Part shown: piece after piece, positions 24,569 to 37,700 of the stretch
Layout of the letters: every line of letters starts with the position of its first letter
Position numbering within the stretch: the first letter of the stretch is position 1
Assembly: GCA_947462335.1 (NCBI GenBank)
Contig: OX381707.1
Location: forward strand, 59,931,773 to 59,995,772
Direction: 5' to 3'
Origin: Harmothoe impar
Lineage: Eukaryota > Annelida > Polychaeta > Phyllodocida > Polynoidae
Length of the DNA stretch: 64,000 bases
Notes under the pieces: model-generated
What the model saw: only the letters and a program-made list of their open reading frames with translations
Told to the model about the DNA's origin: nothing
Database searches by the model: none
Position numbers and translations under genes: made by a program

Positions 24569-25421
24569 AACACCATTAACATAGGATCTTATAACTCAAC
24601 CCATCTGGGACATACTCAACTTTATGTATATCAATGCTCATGACAAATCTAAGTCTACTTTTAGAAAATGTAGAAAATTGTTGAAACATCTTGCTTTCTG
24701 AGATGGGGAAGATGGTTATCATTTTTAACCTGATTCAATATGTAGTATACAGCTTATGTTAAACTCTTTACACTCATACCATTATGTTTACATCTGAAAG
24801 CAAAACCAGTATTATGATACGAATATTATGTGTATAATAAGTGAACATTTATCTTAAGTCAAAAGCGAACCTGTGATCATGCCAAAAACTGCTTTTTGTA
24901 AAAGACATCGGATGAACTTGTAACCTACATGAAATAATGCTTCTTGTAGTTGATAGTTGATTGACCAACATTTGATCAGACTTTTTATAGTCAGTCTTCA
25001 ATATTTAAACTGTGTTATATATGTTTGTAAGATTCGAAATAATTATAGCAGTGTTCCCAAAAACTATGTCATCAAAGAAGAGGCATAGCAATGTGGAATA
25101 ACATATGAAAATATTCTGTGCAATTTAGTATTGATCGGGATAGAACCGTATACATACTTTAGTGAAATCGATTTAGTCCTGTTATGTGTACATGTTTTTT
25201 TTGCTAGGTTTCACCATGCAAACCTCAGCAACAGTATTCCCAAGTGCCAAAAATGTAACATAGTTTGGATTTAATTTTATGTCTATCTACACAACGAGTG
25301 CTTCCTATAACCGTTTTCATACTGTTGGTGTTGACTATCACCATCATGTTGGTGATTGTTTCTTTTTTAATTGTTCACGCCAATGCTGCTATGTACATCT
25401 TATGTTACTGTCTGGTATAAT

Positions 25422-25427
25422 ATTAAA
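25422..25427 (+). terminator. Candidate poly(A) signal of BTBD16 (ATTAAA)
   Basis: ATTAAA lies about 850 bp beyond the BTBD16 stop. I found no AATAAA in between on this strand. It is only about 40 bp from the candidate LHPP signal on the other strand. Confidence 0.35.
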
Positions 25428-25462
25428 GAATACATGTACAATCAATAACAGTTGTATACTTC

Positions 25463-25468
25463 TTTATT
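25463..25468 (-). terminator. Candidate poly(A) signal of LHPP (AATAAA)
   Basis: TTTATT on the plus strand reads AATAAA on the minus strand, about 250 bp after the LHPP stop. It would place the two convergent 3' ends almost on top of each other. Confidence 0.4.
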
Positions 25469-25716
25469 ATATCACATCACAAAATTCTTTTTTGCTAGAA
25501 CACAAAGACTTTCACATTATTCAATGAAAGCCCTACAAACCTCTTTCAATATTATTTTGTACAGAAATACGCATAGGGTTATGGATTAATGAGCCGAAAG
25601 CAGCCTTGAATATGAAACTAGTGCAGACATCTACATTAGTCATTATAGTGAACACAGAATTGGAATGGTCTCTGGTTCTACATACATGTATATAAATATA
25701 TCTGTACACTGTTGTT

Positions 25717-28700
25717 TCACCTATTGGCGAGCAGGAGGTCCACGGCTTGTGCCAGGTCGTTGACGTAGCCATCCGGCACAACGGTCGCATGCGGCTCATC
25801 GCACGGCCTATAACGCAGAGCAGAACGGGAAAGTCAAATACAAATGTGGTTAAAAGAAAAGACCAGCGTAATTTTATGTGCCCTTCTATTGGTAGTATTG
25901 ACTTTGATTAGCAGTATTATGACATACATTCTATCAAAGTATGCAGCATGTAGCAATTAAACTGACATAAATTGGACCAGACCAGGTCAGAAATGACGTC
26001 ACATGAGACCAAAATCCACCCAGACACACTCAGCCCATCTCTCTTTTTTGGTCTAGACGACTCCTTTATTGGTTGCTCGGTAATGTACACCACTCTCAGT
26101 GCGTCTTAACTGCCAATGAAGAGCTACTCAAGGGCCAATCATAGAGCAGTGTAGGTGCAGACGATTTTATATTTTGTATCAGTCATTTATATTGGCTCTA
26201 ATGGCCTACTTGATGCCTCTTATTATGAATTGAAAAGAAAAGGGGTTCACAACTAATTTATGAATACAACGAATATATTTTTTATTCTGCATTGGCTGTT
26301 TAATGCATTATGAATAGTAGTTGAATATTTTGTATTTACATAGGCTTTGTATGGCTGGGCACATTTTTGTTCTCATATGAGGTCATTCTCTAGATATTTC
26401 TTTTGGGTTTAACTGCTACATGGTGCAGACTTTAATAGGATGTATGTCAGAATACTGCTAATACTTAACGGGTATATACTTTAAGTTCTCTGAGCCAACC
26501 TTTTTAATTATTGCCATTTTCATGTGAACATTGTCACCTAGATACCGAAATCCCAACTACCATAAATTCTTGCGTAGAGGCAGTGGCTAGTACAAAACTG
26601 AAAAGTCAGAGTTATAAATACCTGAATTTGCCGGTGCGAACCTGCAGGCCCATCATACCGCAGGCCTGGGCACCGCCCACATCATTGACAATATCGTCCC
26701 CAATCATCAGTGCCTGAAATAGACAATATTCTGAAATTAAGCCACTGCTCCTATAACATTGTAATCTACAGGTATCTGGTGAACCCTGGGGTTGACGACC
26801 CTCTGCCTTATAGGGCTGTAGTGTCTGAGCAGCGCGGCAAAGCACCGAGGCGCCCTCTCTACGGGTATAAAGGAACTACAATGCAACGGGTATGATAGAC
26901 GCAATAAAGGTAACACTTCCGGTTTCACGGGGGAGGCAATACTCGTGCATTTAAACACAGTTTCTTGTTCTTGCTCAAACTCTACATTCTGGCGACTGAG
27001 GATGGTTCTAAATGACTGTGAGTGGTACCACCAATGAGTGGCTAATTGATGAACCCCTGTTCTGTAGAGTTTTTGATGTGTGTTGGCCCTGACTGTTAAC
27101 TCTGCCAAGTTAGACTGGACTGTGATTTCTGTGAACTGTGTCAACCTGTGGAAGTCATCTGTAGTGTAAAGGCCTATAGGGTTAAATCTGTCCCTCCAAG
27201 TGGGTGTGAACTGTGAAAAAGGAGGAGGCCTATGATAGTGTGGAAGTTAAATCTGAGCTACCAAGTGGAGTGTGCTACCAGGTTAAATCTGCCCATTGTG
27301 ATTGTTGGGATTCAGCTGGACTGTGAAAGCAAGTAGAATGGATATGAGTTTAGGGTTCGGGGCTGGGCCCAGCGTGCCCCAGTTTGATGGTGTGGGGGAG
27401 CCCGAGACCCTATCCCAGAGGTGGGTGCTGTGGATGGATGAATTTGAGATTTATGTAACAGCAGCCCAAGTGACCGATGCAAAAGTGAAGCAGGCCAGGA
27501 TGTTGTTTTTCGGGGGTCCGGGGCTGCGAGGCATATACAGCAATTTTACCGATGCTGAGAAAACAGTACCAGCAGGGAGCGATATCTATAAAGTTACATC
27601 CGCGCTGTTTAATGCCTACTTCAAGCCCCAAAAGTGTGTCCCCAAGGCTAGACAACAGTTCCTGGATATGGACCCTATTGCAGGCGAAACTGTTAATAAC
27701 TATATTGTGCGACTGCAGACAAAGGTTAAACATTGTGAATATGGGGCCGATACGTCAAACCAGGTGCGGGATAGGGTCATCAGACATATCAAAGATGCTA
27801 CCCTGAAGGCCAAGCTCTACCGGGAGGCCGATCTCACCTTATCTACAATGGTAAAAGTGATCGGGGAGTACCACGACAGAGAAGCCCTGGTGCTGGTACC
27901 CATACCTGGGAGTTCAGCTTCGGTAAACAATGTTGGCAGGTCTGACCAGGGTGAGTTCTCAGGTGATTGCTGGCGGTGTGGCAACAAAGGACACATGGGC
28001 CGTGATTGTCACATCTCTAAGAACCATGTGTGTAAAACCTGTGGCTATACCGGACATTTTGAAAAATGCTGTTACCACACTGGGCCAGAGAGCAAACCAG
28101 GTCAACCGGGCAACAATCGCTCCCGCGGCCGGTCCCGAGGTCGTGGTTCCAGAAGGGGCCGTGGCCGTGGCCGGGGCCACAATGTCCACAATGTGGAGGA
28201 AGAGCGTGAAGATGATGTAACAGACGAGCCCGGCGCATACCATATCTTCGCTGTTGATGACAAGTTATACGATGATAGTTCAGATAAAACCAGAGAGTAC
28301 TATATATTAGCTATGGTCGACAACCTTTTTTCATAACGTCAAAAGAGATTCAAATGACTCATGTCGACCAAAAGCTTCTGGTAGTGGGGGGCCGAAATTG
28401 CAAATGTCCCCAAAAGGTCAAAAATAAATGTTTTTATAAAAATCCAACTGCATAATATGAAAGGCCTATACTTGATGTACATGTCTATTGATTTTTATGT
28501 TGTTATTTGTTTAAATAAAAATTTTAGAAAGAAATTAAAATTTTGTTAAATTTTTTCATTTTACCCCAATAAAAGAGATCACAAACTCATCATTTTCATA
28601 ATTTAGGAATTACAATTTCACCTAATTTTTTTGTGGAATGTAAAGTAAAGTAGTGTTGCCTGATCATGCCGAAGGAATCATAGTAAATGAACAATTAACC

Positions 28701-31700
28701 TACTCTGCAGATCATCTCAAATTGAAAAGTCTTATTTTTAAGCAATCCCTGTCTTGGAAGCCATTGACCGCAATTTGTGCCGCCGATCAAATTTAAGCCA
28801 AAAATGGCTCCAATCGTATATCTAAACAACACTATTGAATGTATAAGACTATTTACCTGTATTGATCAGCTTAAAATAATCGAGAAAGACATTTTAATGA
28901 TGTAAAATCACAAATAATGTCAATGTCAACGTTCCTGTTTGAAAACAAAATAAAAAATTCAAACAAAAATTGCCGATATCTATTGTTAACTGCATTCTGA
29001 TTGGACGAGAGACCCGATGACGTCATCATGCCCGTTTTCTCAGCCAATCAGAAGCCTCCTTACAGCTGGCTTGGGTTTCTATGACGTAGCGGTTTCATCA
29101 ACAAATCTCGGCAATTCAACATCAAAACTTGGCGATTCAACATCAAAACTCGGCAATTTAACTTTATTCTTTGTTGTATTACCGAGTTTTGTTGTTAGAT
29201 CGGCGAGTTTTGTTGTTAAATCGGCGAATTTGTTGTTAAATCAGCGAGTTTAATAAGTTTGTTGTTGTCAAGGGATTAGGTCAAGGTCAGGTCAGCAAAG
29301 GTCAAGGTCAAGGTCATTAGTAGCGGCGGCAAATTGATACATTTTAGTAGCGGCGGCAAATTGATACATTTTAGTGGCGAAAAATTGATACATTTTAGTA
29401 GTGGCGGCAAATTGATACATTTTAGTAGCGGCGGCAAATTGATACATTTTTGTAGCGGCGGTAAATTGATGCATTTTAGTAGCGGCGGCACATTGATACA
29501 TTTTTGTACCGTAGCAGCAGTGAATTGATGCATTTTAGCAAGAGACATGGAGGGGGAGATGGAACACAGGAGAGAAGGCCCCATACATTCCGCTTTTGTC
29601 ATTAGAAAGTCGAATGTATGATCTAATTAGAGTACAATACGTTATTCCTCATTTCTGACAGCAGAATCGTAATCTCCAGAAAAAGCTACCCCAAATTCAT
29701 ATATTATAAGTCATATATAATCGAATTCCAGGTGGTGGCTGTAGTGAGCAGGTGGCTGTGGGAAAGCAGGTGGCTGGGGTGAGCAGGCGGCTGTGGGCGT
29801 CAGCGCCCGGCAGCACGTAACCGCTGTTTTACGCCTCGGCGGAAAAAGCGAGTCGATCGGAGCGTCAGCAGCGACACCATCTTCGCTGCAGCTTCGTTTC
29901 TGGTTCGACGTGTCGGGTTGGCGGGGGGGGGGGGGGGGGCGTGAGCTGCAGATGATTTTGCCTCCAAAACCGATTTTGCCCCCAAAACCGATTTTGCCCC
30001 CAAAACCGATTTTGAGCCCCGAAACGATTTTGATCCAAAAACGATTTTGAAGTTCTCCTACCCCTCCGAAAATCGGGCCGATCGGAGCGTAAACAGCGAA
30101 GATATTCGCGATTTTCGTTTTGTGGGATTATGTTGGTACCTATGTGTTCTCCGTTTCTCCCGTTCTCCGTTTCTCCCTTTCTCCGTTTATCCCGTTCTCC
30201 GTTTATCCCGTTCTCCGTTTATCCCGTTCTCCGTTTATCCCGTTCTCCGTTTATGCCGTTCTCCCTTTCCCCGTTTATCCTGCTATCCGTTTATCGTTTA
30301 TCCCGTTATCCGTTTGTCGTTTATCCCTTTTGTCGTTTATAGTGTTCTCCGTTCATCCCGTTCTCCGTTCATCCCCTTCTCCCTTTGTCCCGTTTTCTCT
30401 TAATCCATTCATCCCCTTCTCCGCTTTCCGTTTGTCCCGTTCTCCTTTTATCCCCTTCTCCCTTTCTCCGTTTATCCCGTTCTCCGTTTATCCCGTTCTC
30501 CGTTTATCCCGTTCTCCGTTTATCCCGTTCTCCGTTTATCCCGTTCACCGTTTATAGCGTTCACCGTTTATAGCGTTCACCGTTTATAGCGTTCACCGTT
30601 TATCCCGTTCACCGTTTATCCCTTTCTCAGTTTATCCAGTTCTCCGTTTATAGCGTTCACTGTTTATCCCGTTCACCGTTTATCCCGTTCACCGTTTATC
30701 CCGTTCTCCGTTTATCCCGTTCTCCCGTTCTCCTTTTCTCCCGTTCTCCCTTTGTCCTGTTTTCCCTTTCTCCGTTTATCCCTTTCTCCGTTTATCCCGT
30801 TTTCCGTTTATCCCGTTCTCCGTTTATCACATTCGCCGTTTATCCCGTTGGGCGTTTATAGCGTTCGCCGTTTATAGCGTTCTCTGTTTATCCCTTTCTC
30901 CATTTATCCTGTTCTCCGTTCATCCCCTTCTCCGTTCATCCCCTTCTCCCTCTATCCCGTTCTCTCTTAATCCATTCATCCCCTTCTCCGCTTTCCATTT
31001 GTCCCGTTCTCCGTTTATCCCGTTCTCCCGTTTTCCGTTTATCCCGTTCACCGTTTATAGCGTTCACCGTTTATAGCGTTCACCATTTATAGCGTTCACC
31101 GTTTATCCCGTTCTCTGTTTATCCCGTTCTCCGTTTATCCCGTTCTCCGTTTATCGCGTTCGCCGTTTATCACGTTCGCCGTTGATAGCGTTCTCTGTTT
31201 ATCCCGTTCTCAGTTTATCCAGTTCTCCGTTTATAGCGTTCACTGTTTATCCCGTTCACCGTTTATCCCGTTCACCGTTTATCCCGTTCTCCGTTTATCC
31301 CGTTCTCCCGTTCTCCTTTTCTCCCGTTCTCCCTTTGTCCTGTTTTCCCTTTCTCCGTTTATCCCTTTCTCCGTTTATCCCGTTCTCCGTTTATCCCGTT
31401 CTCCGTTTATCACATTCGCCGTTTATCCCGTTGGGCGTTTATAGCGTTCGCCGTTTATAGCGTTCTCTGTTTATCCCTTTCTCCATTTATCCTGTTCTCC
31501 GTTCATCCCCTTCTCCGTTCATCCCCTTCTCCCTCTATCCCGTTCTCTCTTAATCCATTCATCCCCTTCTCCGCTTTCCATTTGTCCCGTTCTCCGTTTG
31601 TCCCGTTCTCCCGTTTTCCGTTTATCCCGTTCACCGTTTATAGCGTTCACCGTTTATAGCGTTCACCATTTATAGCGTTCACCGTTTATCCCGTTCTCTG

Positions 31701-34700
31701 TTTATCCCGTTCTCCGTTTATCCCGTTCTCCGTTTATTGCGTTCGCCGTTTATCACGTTCGCCGTTGATAGCGTTCTCTGTTTATCCCGTTCTCCATTTA
31801 TCCCGTTCTCCCTTTTCCCGTTTATCACGTTATCCGTTTATCGTTTATTCCATTTGTCGTTTATAGTGTTCACCGTTTATCCCGTTGTCCGTTTATCCTG
31901 TTCTCCGTTTATCGCGTTCGCCGTTGATGGCGTTCTCTGTTTATCCCTTTCTCCATTTATCCCGTTCTCCGTTCATCCCCTTCTCCGTTCATCCCCTTCT
32001 CCCTTTGTCCCGTTCTGTCTTAATCCATTCATCCCCTTCTCCGCTTTCCATTTGTTCCGTTCTCCCTTTATCCCATTCTCCCTTTCTCCGTTTATCCCGT
32101 TCTCCTTTTCTCCCGTTCTCCCTTTGTCCTGTTTTCCCTTTCTCCGTTTATCCCTTTCTCCGTTTATCCCGTTCTCCGTTTATCCCGTTCTCCGTTTATC
32201 ACATTCGCCGTTTATCCCGTTGGGCGTTTATAGCGTTCGCCGTTTATAGCGTTCGCCGTTTATAGCGTTCTCTGTTTATCCCTTTCTCCATTTATCCTGT
32301 TCTCCGTTCATCCCCTTCTCCGTTCATCCCCTTCTCTCTTAATCCATTCATCCCCTTCTCCGCTTTCCATTTGTCCCGTTCTCCGTTTATCCCGTTCTCC
32401 CGTTTTCCGTTTATCCCGTTCACCGTTTATAGCGTTCACCGTTTATAGCGTTCACCATTTATAGCGTTCACCGTTTATCCCGTTCTCTGTTTATCCCGTT
32501 CTCCGTTTATCCCGTTCTCCGTTTATCGCGTTCGCCGTTTATCACGTTCGCCGTTGATAGCGTTCTCTGTTTATCCCGTTCTCCATTTATCCCGTTCTCC
32601 CTTTTCCCGTTTATCACGTTATCCGTTTATCGTTTATTCCATTTGTCGTTTATAGTGTTCACCGTTTATCCCGTTGTCCGTTTATCCTGTTCTCCGTTTA
32701 TCGCGTTCGCCGTTGATGGCGTTCTCTGTTTATCCCTTTCTCCATTTATCCCGTTCTCCGTTCATCCCCTTCTCCGTTCATCCCCTTCTCCCTTTGTCCC
32801 GTTCTGTCTTAATCCATTCATCCCCTTCTCCGCTTTCCATTTGTTCCGTTCTCCCTTTATCCCATTCTCCCTTTCTCCGTTTATCCCATTCTCCGTTTAT
32901 TCAGTTCTCCGTTTATCCTGTTCACCGTTTATAACGTTCACCGTTTATCCCGTTCACCGTTTATCCCGTTCTCTGTTTTCAATATCCTGGTAAAATTCAA
33001 TGTCACTACAGCTATGCTGTATACTTCCTAACTCTTAAACCCTTAAACTTAACCCCTCACCCTCACCCTTAAATTTAACCCCTCACCCTCACCCGTAACA
33101 ATTGCCCCCTAGTAAAAGAAAAAAATGAATCATGACTGTCGACCATAGCTCCCCTGTGTTTCCCAACTCAGATCTATGTCTCATCGTCCCTTTTTCCTTT
33201 GAAAATCTCTACGTCCTTGTTCACTGTCGGTGACAGATACGAGGACATGATGAGATTCGAAGTGAACGGTCAGAACTTAAAGATCATGGTCGAATCGGGA
33301 GCCTATCACAACATGATGTCTCTCATGGATTTTAAGTTCTTATGTGAATCTCAGCCTATCCAATTGGATAAATGCTCCAAGAGATTGTATGCGTACACAG
33401 CAAAGGAACCACTGGCAGTGCTAGGGCAGTGTCAACTCAAGATTTCAGTACCAGAGACTCAGAGGTCAATGATGGCAGACTTTATTGTAGTCCCAGAGGC
33501 GCAGGTTTCCCTTCTTAGCAACCAGACGTAAAAAGAACTGGGTGTGCTTAGTGTTGGAATAAATGTTAATGTGTGCTCCCCTTCCCAGTGGGATCAACTC
33601 AAGGGCCGATATCCTCGGGTATTCAGCGGCTTGGGTAAGCTAAAGGACCTTCAGTTGAAGCTACATGTGAAAGAAAGTGTTCCACCTGTTATTCAATCAG
33701 GACGTAAGATTGCATTCAGTCGCAGGAAGAAAGTGGAAGAGAAACTCCAGGAGTTAGAGAAGCTTGATGTCATTCAAAGAGTTAAAGGACCTACACACTG
33801 GCTCAGTCCTCTGGTGACGGCCCGCAAGCCGAATGGGGACCTGCGGCTGTGTCTGGACATGCGCAGGCCAAACGAGGCGATAGTGCGGGAACGGCACCCC
33901 ATTCCGACTGTAGAGGAAACCATTCAGGAAATGAGCGGTGGTAAGGTCTTCTCCAAACTTGACTTGAACATGGCATATCATCAGGTTGAGCTCCATCCAG
34001 AATCCAGAGAAATTACAACGTTTGCTGGTCCTAATGGGCTGTACCAGTATAAGCGGCTTGTCTTTGGAGTAAATATGGCAACTGAGAAATTCCAGCAGCT
34101 CATCAGCCAAGTGATCAAGGACTGTCCGGGAGCGTACAATATGTCAGATGACATCATCCTAGTCGGGGCTAACCAGGCGGAACATGATGAGCGACTTGAG
34201 CGGGTTATTCAAAGACTAGATGAACATGGTCTGACGCTAAATGGGTCCAAGTGTCAGATCAACATGCCAGCAATATCCTACATGGGCCATGTGATCACAA
34301 AGGATGGTCTACGAGTTGCAGATGACAAGGTGAAAGCTGTAGTTGAGGCACCACCTCCAAAGGATGCTTCAGAGACCAGAAGCTTCTTGGGTCTTGCTCA
34401 GTTTTGTGCCAAGTTTATACCGAATTTTGCAACCATCTCTGCGCCACTCTGGGAGCTAACACGGGATAAAGCAGAGTGGAAGTGGACATCTGTGGAATAA
34501 AAGGCATTCGACGATGTGAAGGACTATCTGAGTCGGGCCCCAGTGATGGCCTACTTTACACCTGGGTTGCTGACCCGCATTACTACAGATGCCTCGGGGG
34601 TAGGCCTGGGTGCCATCTTGGAACAGAGACAGGATGATGGCTCATACCGCCCAGTATACTATGCTAGTCGTAAGCTTACAGATGTGGAGACAAGGTATTC

Positions 34701-37700
34701 ACAGTTCGAACGGGAGGCTTTGGGTGTGTACTGGGCATGTAGGAAGTGCAATCTATATCTGATTGGGATTGAATTCGTCATACAGACTGATCATAAACCT
34801 CTTGTGTCAGTTCTGGGTCCAAAGTCTTACCCCCCCATCTGCTAGGATAGAGAGATGGTTATTATACTTGCAACAGTACTGCTATCGTATAGTACATATC
34901 CCAGGAAAAGAGAACAAAGCCGATATACTGAGTCGCCTGCCCGTGTCTGGTGACATAGACGTTGAGGATGATCAGGGACTATCCACCGTTGACAATGTGT
35001 ACTCTGTGGTGTGTGATGCAGTGCCTGTCGCACTTGTACCACGGGATGTCGAGAGGTTGTCAGAGAGTGATGGCACCCTGACACTGGTCCGGGAAGCCAT
35101 AGTATCTGGAGATTGGACAAAGCTGAATGGGACCCTCTACAAAGCGGTCCAAGGTGAACTCTGGGTGGCTGGCCAGATGGTCATGAGAGGTCACCGGCTT
35201 GTGATGCCAGAAGAGTTGTGGCTCCGTACCGTAGAACTTGCTCATGAGGGGCACCAAGGAATTGTACGCACCAAGAGCCGTCTCCGTGAGAAAATCTGGT
35301 GGCCTGGGATGGATGCACAGGTGGAAAAGTACATAAAGTCATGCTACCCATGTCAAGTAGTAGGAAAGGGAATGAGCCCTGAGCCCATGAAGTCCACCGA
35401 GCTTCCTGTGGGACCATGGGTTGATGTCGCGGTTGACCTGCTGGATATCCCAGGTGGACATCATCTACTTGTAGTTGTTGATTACTTCTCGCGCTGGCCA
35501 GAGGTCGCTTACTTGACAAAGACGACTGCGACAAATGTGAAAAAGTGTCTGGAAGCCATGTGTCACTATCATGGATACCCAGAGACATTGAGGAGCGACA
35601 ATGGACAGCCTTTTGCATCTGCTGAGTTTGAGTCGTTCCTAGCTAATCATGGCATAGATCACTTTAAAGGAGTTCCCTATTGGCCCCAGAGCAACGGAGA
35701 AGTGGAGCGGCTGAATTCCACCCTGCTTAAAGTGATTAAGATTGCTCGCATTGAGAAGAGGAACTGGGTCGACGAGTTGGAGGACTTCCTGTTTCACTAC
35801 AGAGTGACTCCTCACACTGTCACCAATATGAGCCCGGCAGAGCTGATAATGGGGAGGAAACTGAGGGACAAATTACCAAAGGTGACTACAGCTGACATGG
35901 GACAGTGTGAGTCTGCGGGGCAAGGTGTGATGAAGGAAAGAGATGCCCTCCAGAAGCTCAAAAGAAAGGAATATGCAGACTCTCGCCGTTCTGCTAGAGA
36001 TAGTGATTTTGGGGTTGGTGATCAGGTGTTGGTGAAAGAGCTTCACAAGACCGACAAGCTCACACCACCATTTAACCCGACTCCCCATGAGGTCATTGAA
36101 AAAAAAGGAAATGCAGTGGTGGTCCAATCACCTGATGGGCCGAGGCGCATGAGGAATGCGGCCCACATGAAATGGTTCATACCTCCATCAGCTGCAGAGA
36201 CACCTAATGACCCAATGCCTGCGCTGGATGTGGCCGGTGGTACCGCCGGTGCTCCCTCTGTGTCTACAGGAGTACCTGCTTCACGAAGACCAACACATGA
36301 AAGACATGCTCCAGAGTGGATGAGGGATTTTGTCCCTAAGTAAGATTTTGTGTTAAATATCCTCTAACATGATGATGAAAGACTTTGATGGTATCATTTT
36401 AATTTTGGTTTAAACACATTGAGTATCAGTATAACTAGAAAAGACATTACAAAAGGACATTATTTGTATATGTTAGAAATACACTATTTCATGTTTCAGA
36501 GACTCTATCATACTTGTTAAAACTGTCATATATGATTGTGTGAACTTCTATATAAAGTGGTGAGGAGATGTAGTGTCTGAGCAGCGCGGCAAAGCACCAA
36601 GGCGCCCTCTCTACGGGTATAAAGGAACTACGATGCAAAGGGTATGATAGACGCAATAAAGGTAACACTTCCGGTTTTACGGGGGAGGCAATACTCGTGC
36701 ATTTAAACACAGTTTCTTGTTCTTGCTCAAACTCTACAAGGGCCTAGTCAGGACTGGAGCTGGTTGACGCGGCCCGGGAAGTGATGGTTACCCAGGACAA
36801 GGTACCAGTCAGGGTGTGTCTCATCAGTGATTGTAACCACAACCTGCGGCAAGACTACAGGCCAATAGGAAAATATATCGATATTTTACAAAATCTTGAG
36901 CGCCAAGCAGGGAGCCAAACTTTTGGATGTTGGGAGCATGTCGCCTCAACCCCCCCCCCCCTGGCCTAATGGGTTGAAACAAATTGAGAAACATTTTCAA
37001 TGGATTCTAACACATATTGGTCACTTTTAATTCATCAATAACAATACGGACACTTACATGTTGTGGCTCCACCCCCATGTCTTTGAGTGCTGTGAGGAAG
37101 AAGGTGGATGCTGGCTTGCCGACCACCTCCGCCTCAGCATCAGCCGCATACTGAAAGATGGACAGATGCTTACACGTGTTTTAAACTGTATCAATAAGGA
37201 TTTAAAAGCTGTTGATCATATTTCTATCGGATCATTTGGTTGGGACAGTGCCTTTCTCCCAATGGTAGTACCATTCAACATCAGCACAACCACGTATAAA
37301 CATATACTAAGTGTAGGCCTAGGACTTAATTGTATATTATAACTCTTATTCGAGAGGGGTAAAACGGAATTTATCTGTCATCCTACCTCAAGGGCTTTCA
37401 TGTATGGGCCAACGTCCAGTTTCAGTTTATCCAACTCCTTGTAGTATTTCCTTGCAAGATAAGAACCAATTTATTTTGATTTACCTAGGTATCTAAAATT
37501 GTGAGCCAAATATCATGCGCATACATAATACCAGATATTTATTCATCAAAAGAAACAATATCCTGATGTTAAATTTATATCTATTTTTCTAAACGAAATA
37601 GGTTATAACAAATAAGTCATAGCTTCATTTTCTTAAAAATTCTAAAATCCCAGACAGAACTTAGTACTCAAACAGAATACATGTACAACAAAAGATGAAC

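Larger units (their letters stand above)
28309..33150. other. 4.8-kb insert between gag and pol, bounded by a 13-bp inverted repeat
   Basis: AGCTATGGTCGAC at 28309-28321 is exactly complementary to GTCGACCATAGCT at 33138-33150. Between them is material foreign to a gag-pol unit: AT-rich sequence, an imperfect inverted repeat at about 29100-29265, a 27-bp minisatellite, and a 2.8-kb 16-bp minisatellite. The edges suggest a separate nested element or a rearrangement, but I could not define a target duplication. Confidence 0.5.
26817..36738 (+). mobile_element. Gypsy-type (Metaviridae) LTR retrotransposon inserted in LHPP
   Basis: Two 170-bp LTRs (26817-26986 and 36569-36738) differ at four positions I can see (about 2.4%). 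They are flanked by a perfect 5-bp target duplication, AGGGC. Between them lie gag, then a 4.8-kb insert rich in minisatellite, then pol in the order protease, RT, RNase H, integrase, which is the Gypsy order. Pol has two in-frame stops and one frameshift, so this copy cannot make a normal polyprotein. It is antisense to LHPP. Confidence 0.95.

Noticed and set aside
30047..33000. Long plus-strand open frames rich in Pro, Phe, Ser and Val within the 16-bp minisatellite
   Set aside because: All three frames are open because the unit lacks stop codons and 16 is not a multiple of three. No domain, start context or splice signal is present.
33025..33110. Telomere-like CCCTCACCCTTAAACTTAACC repeats
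   Set aside because: Too few and too degenerate to call an interstitial telomeric tract.
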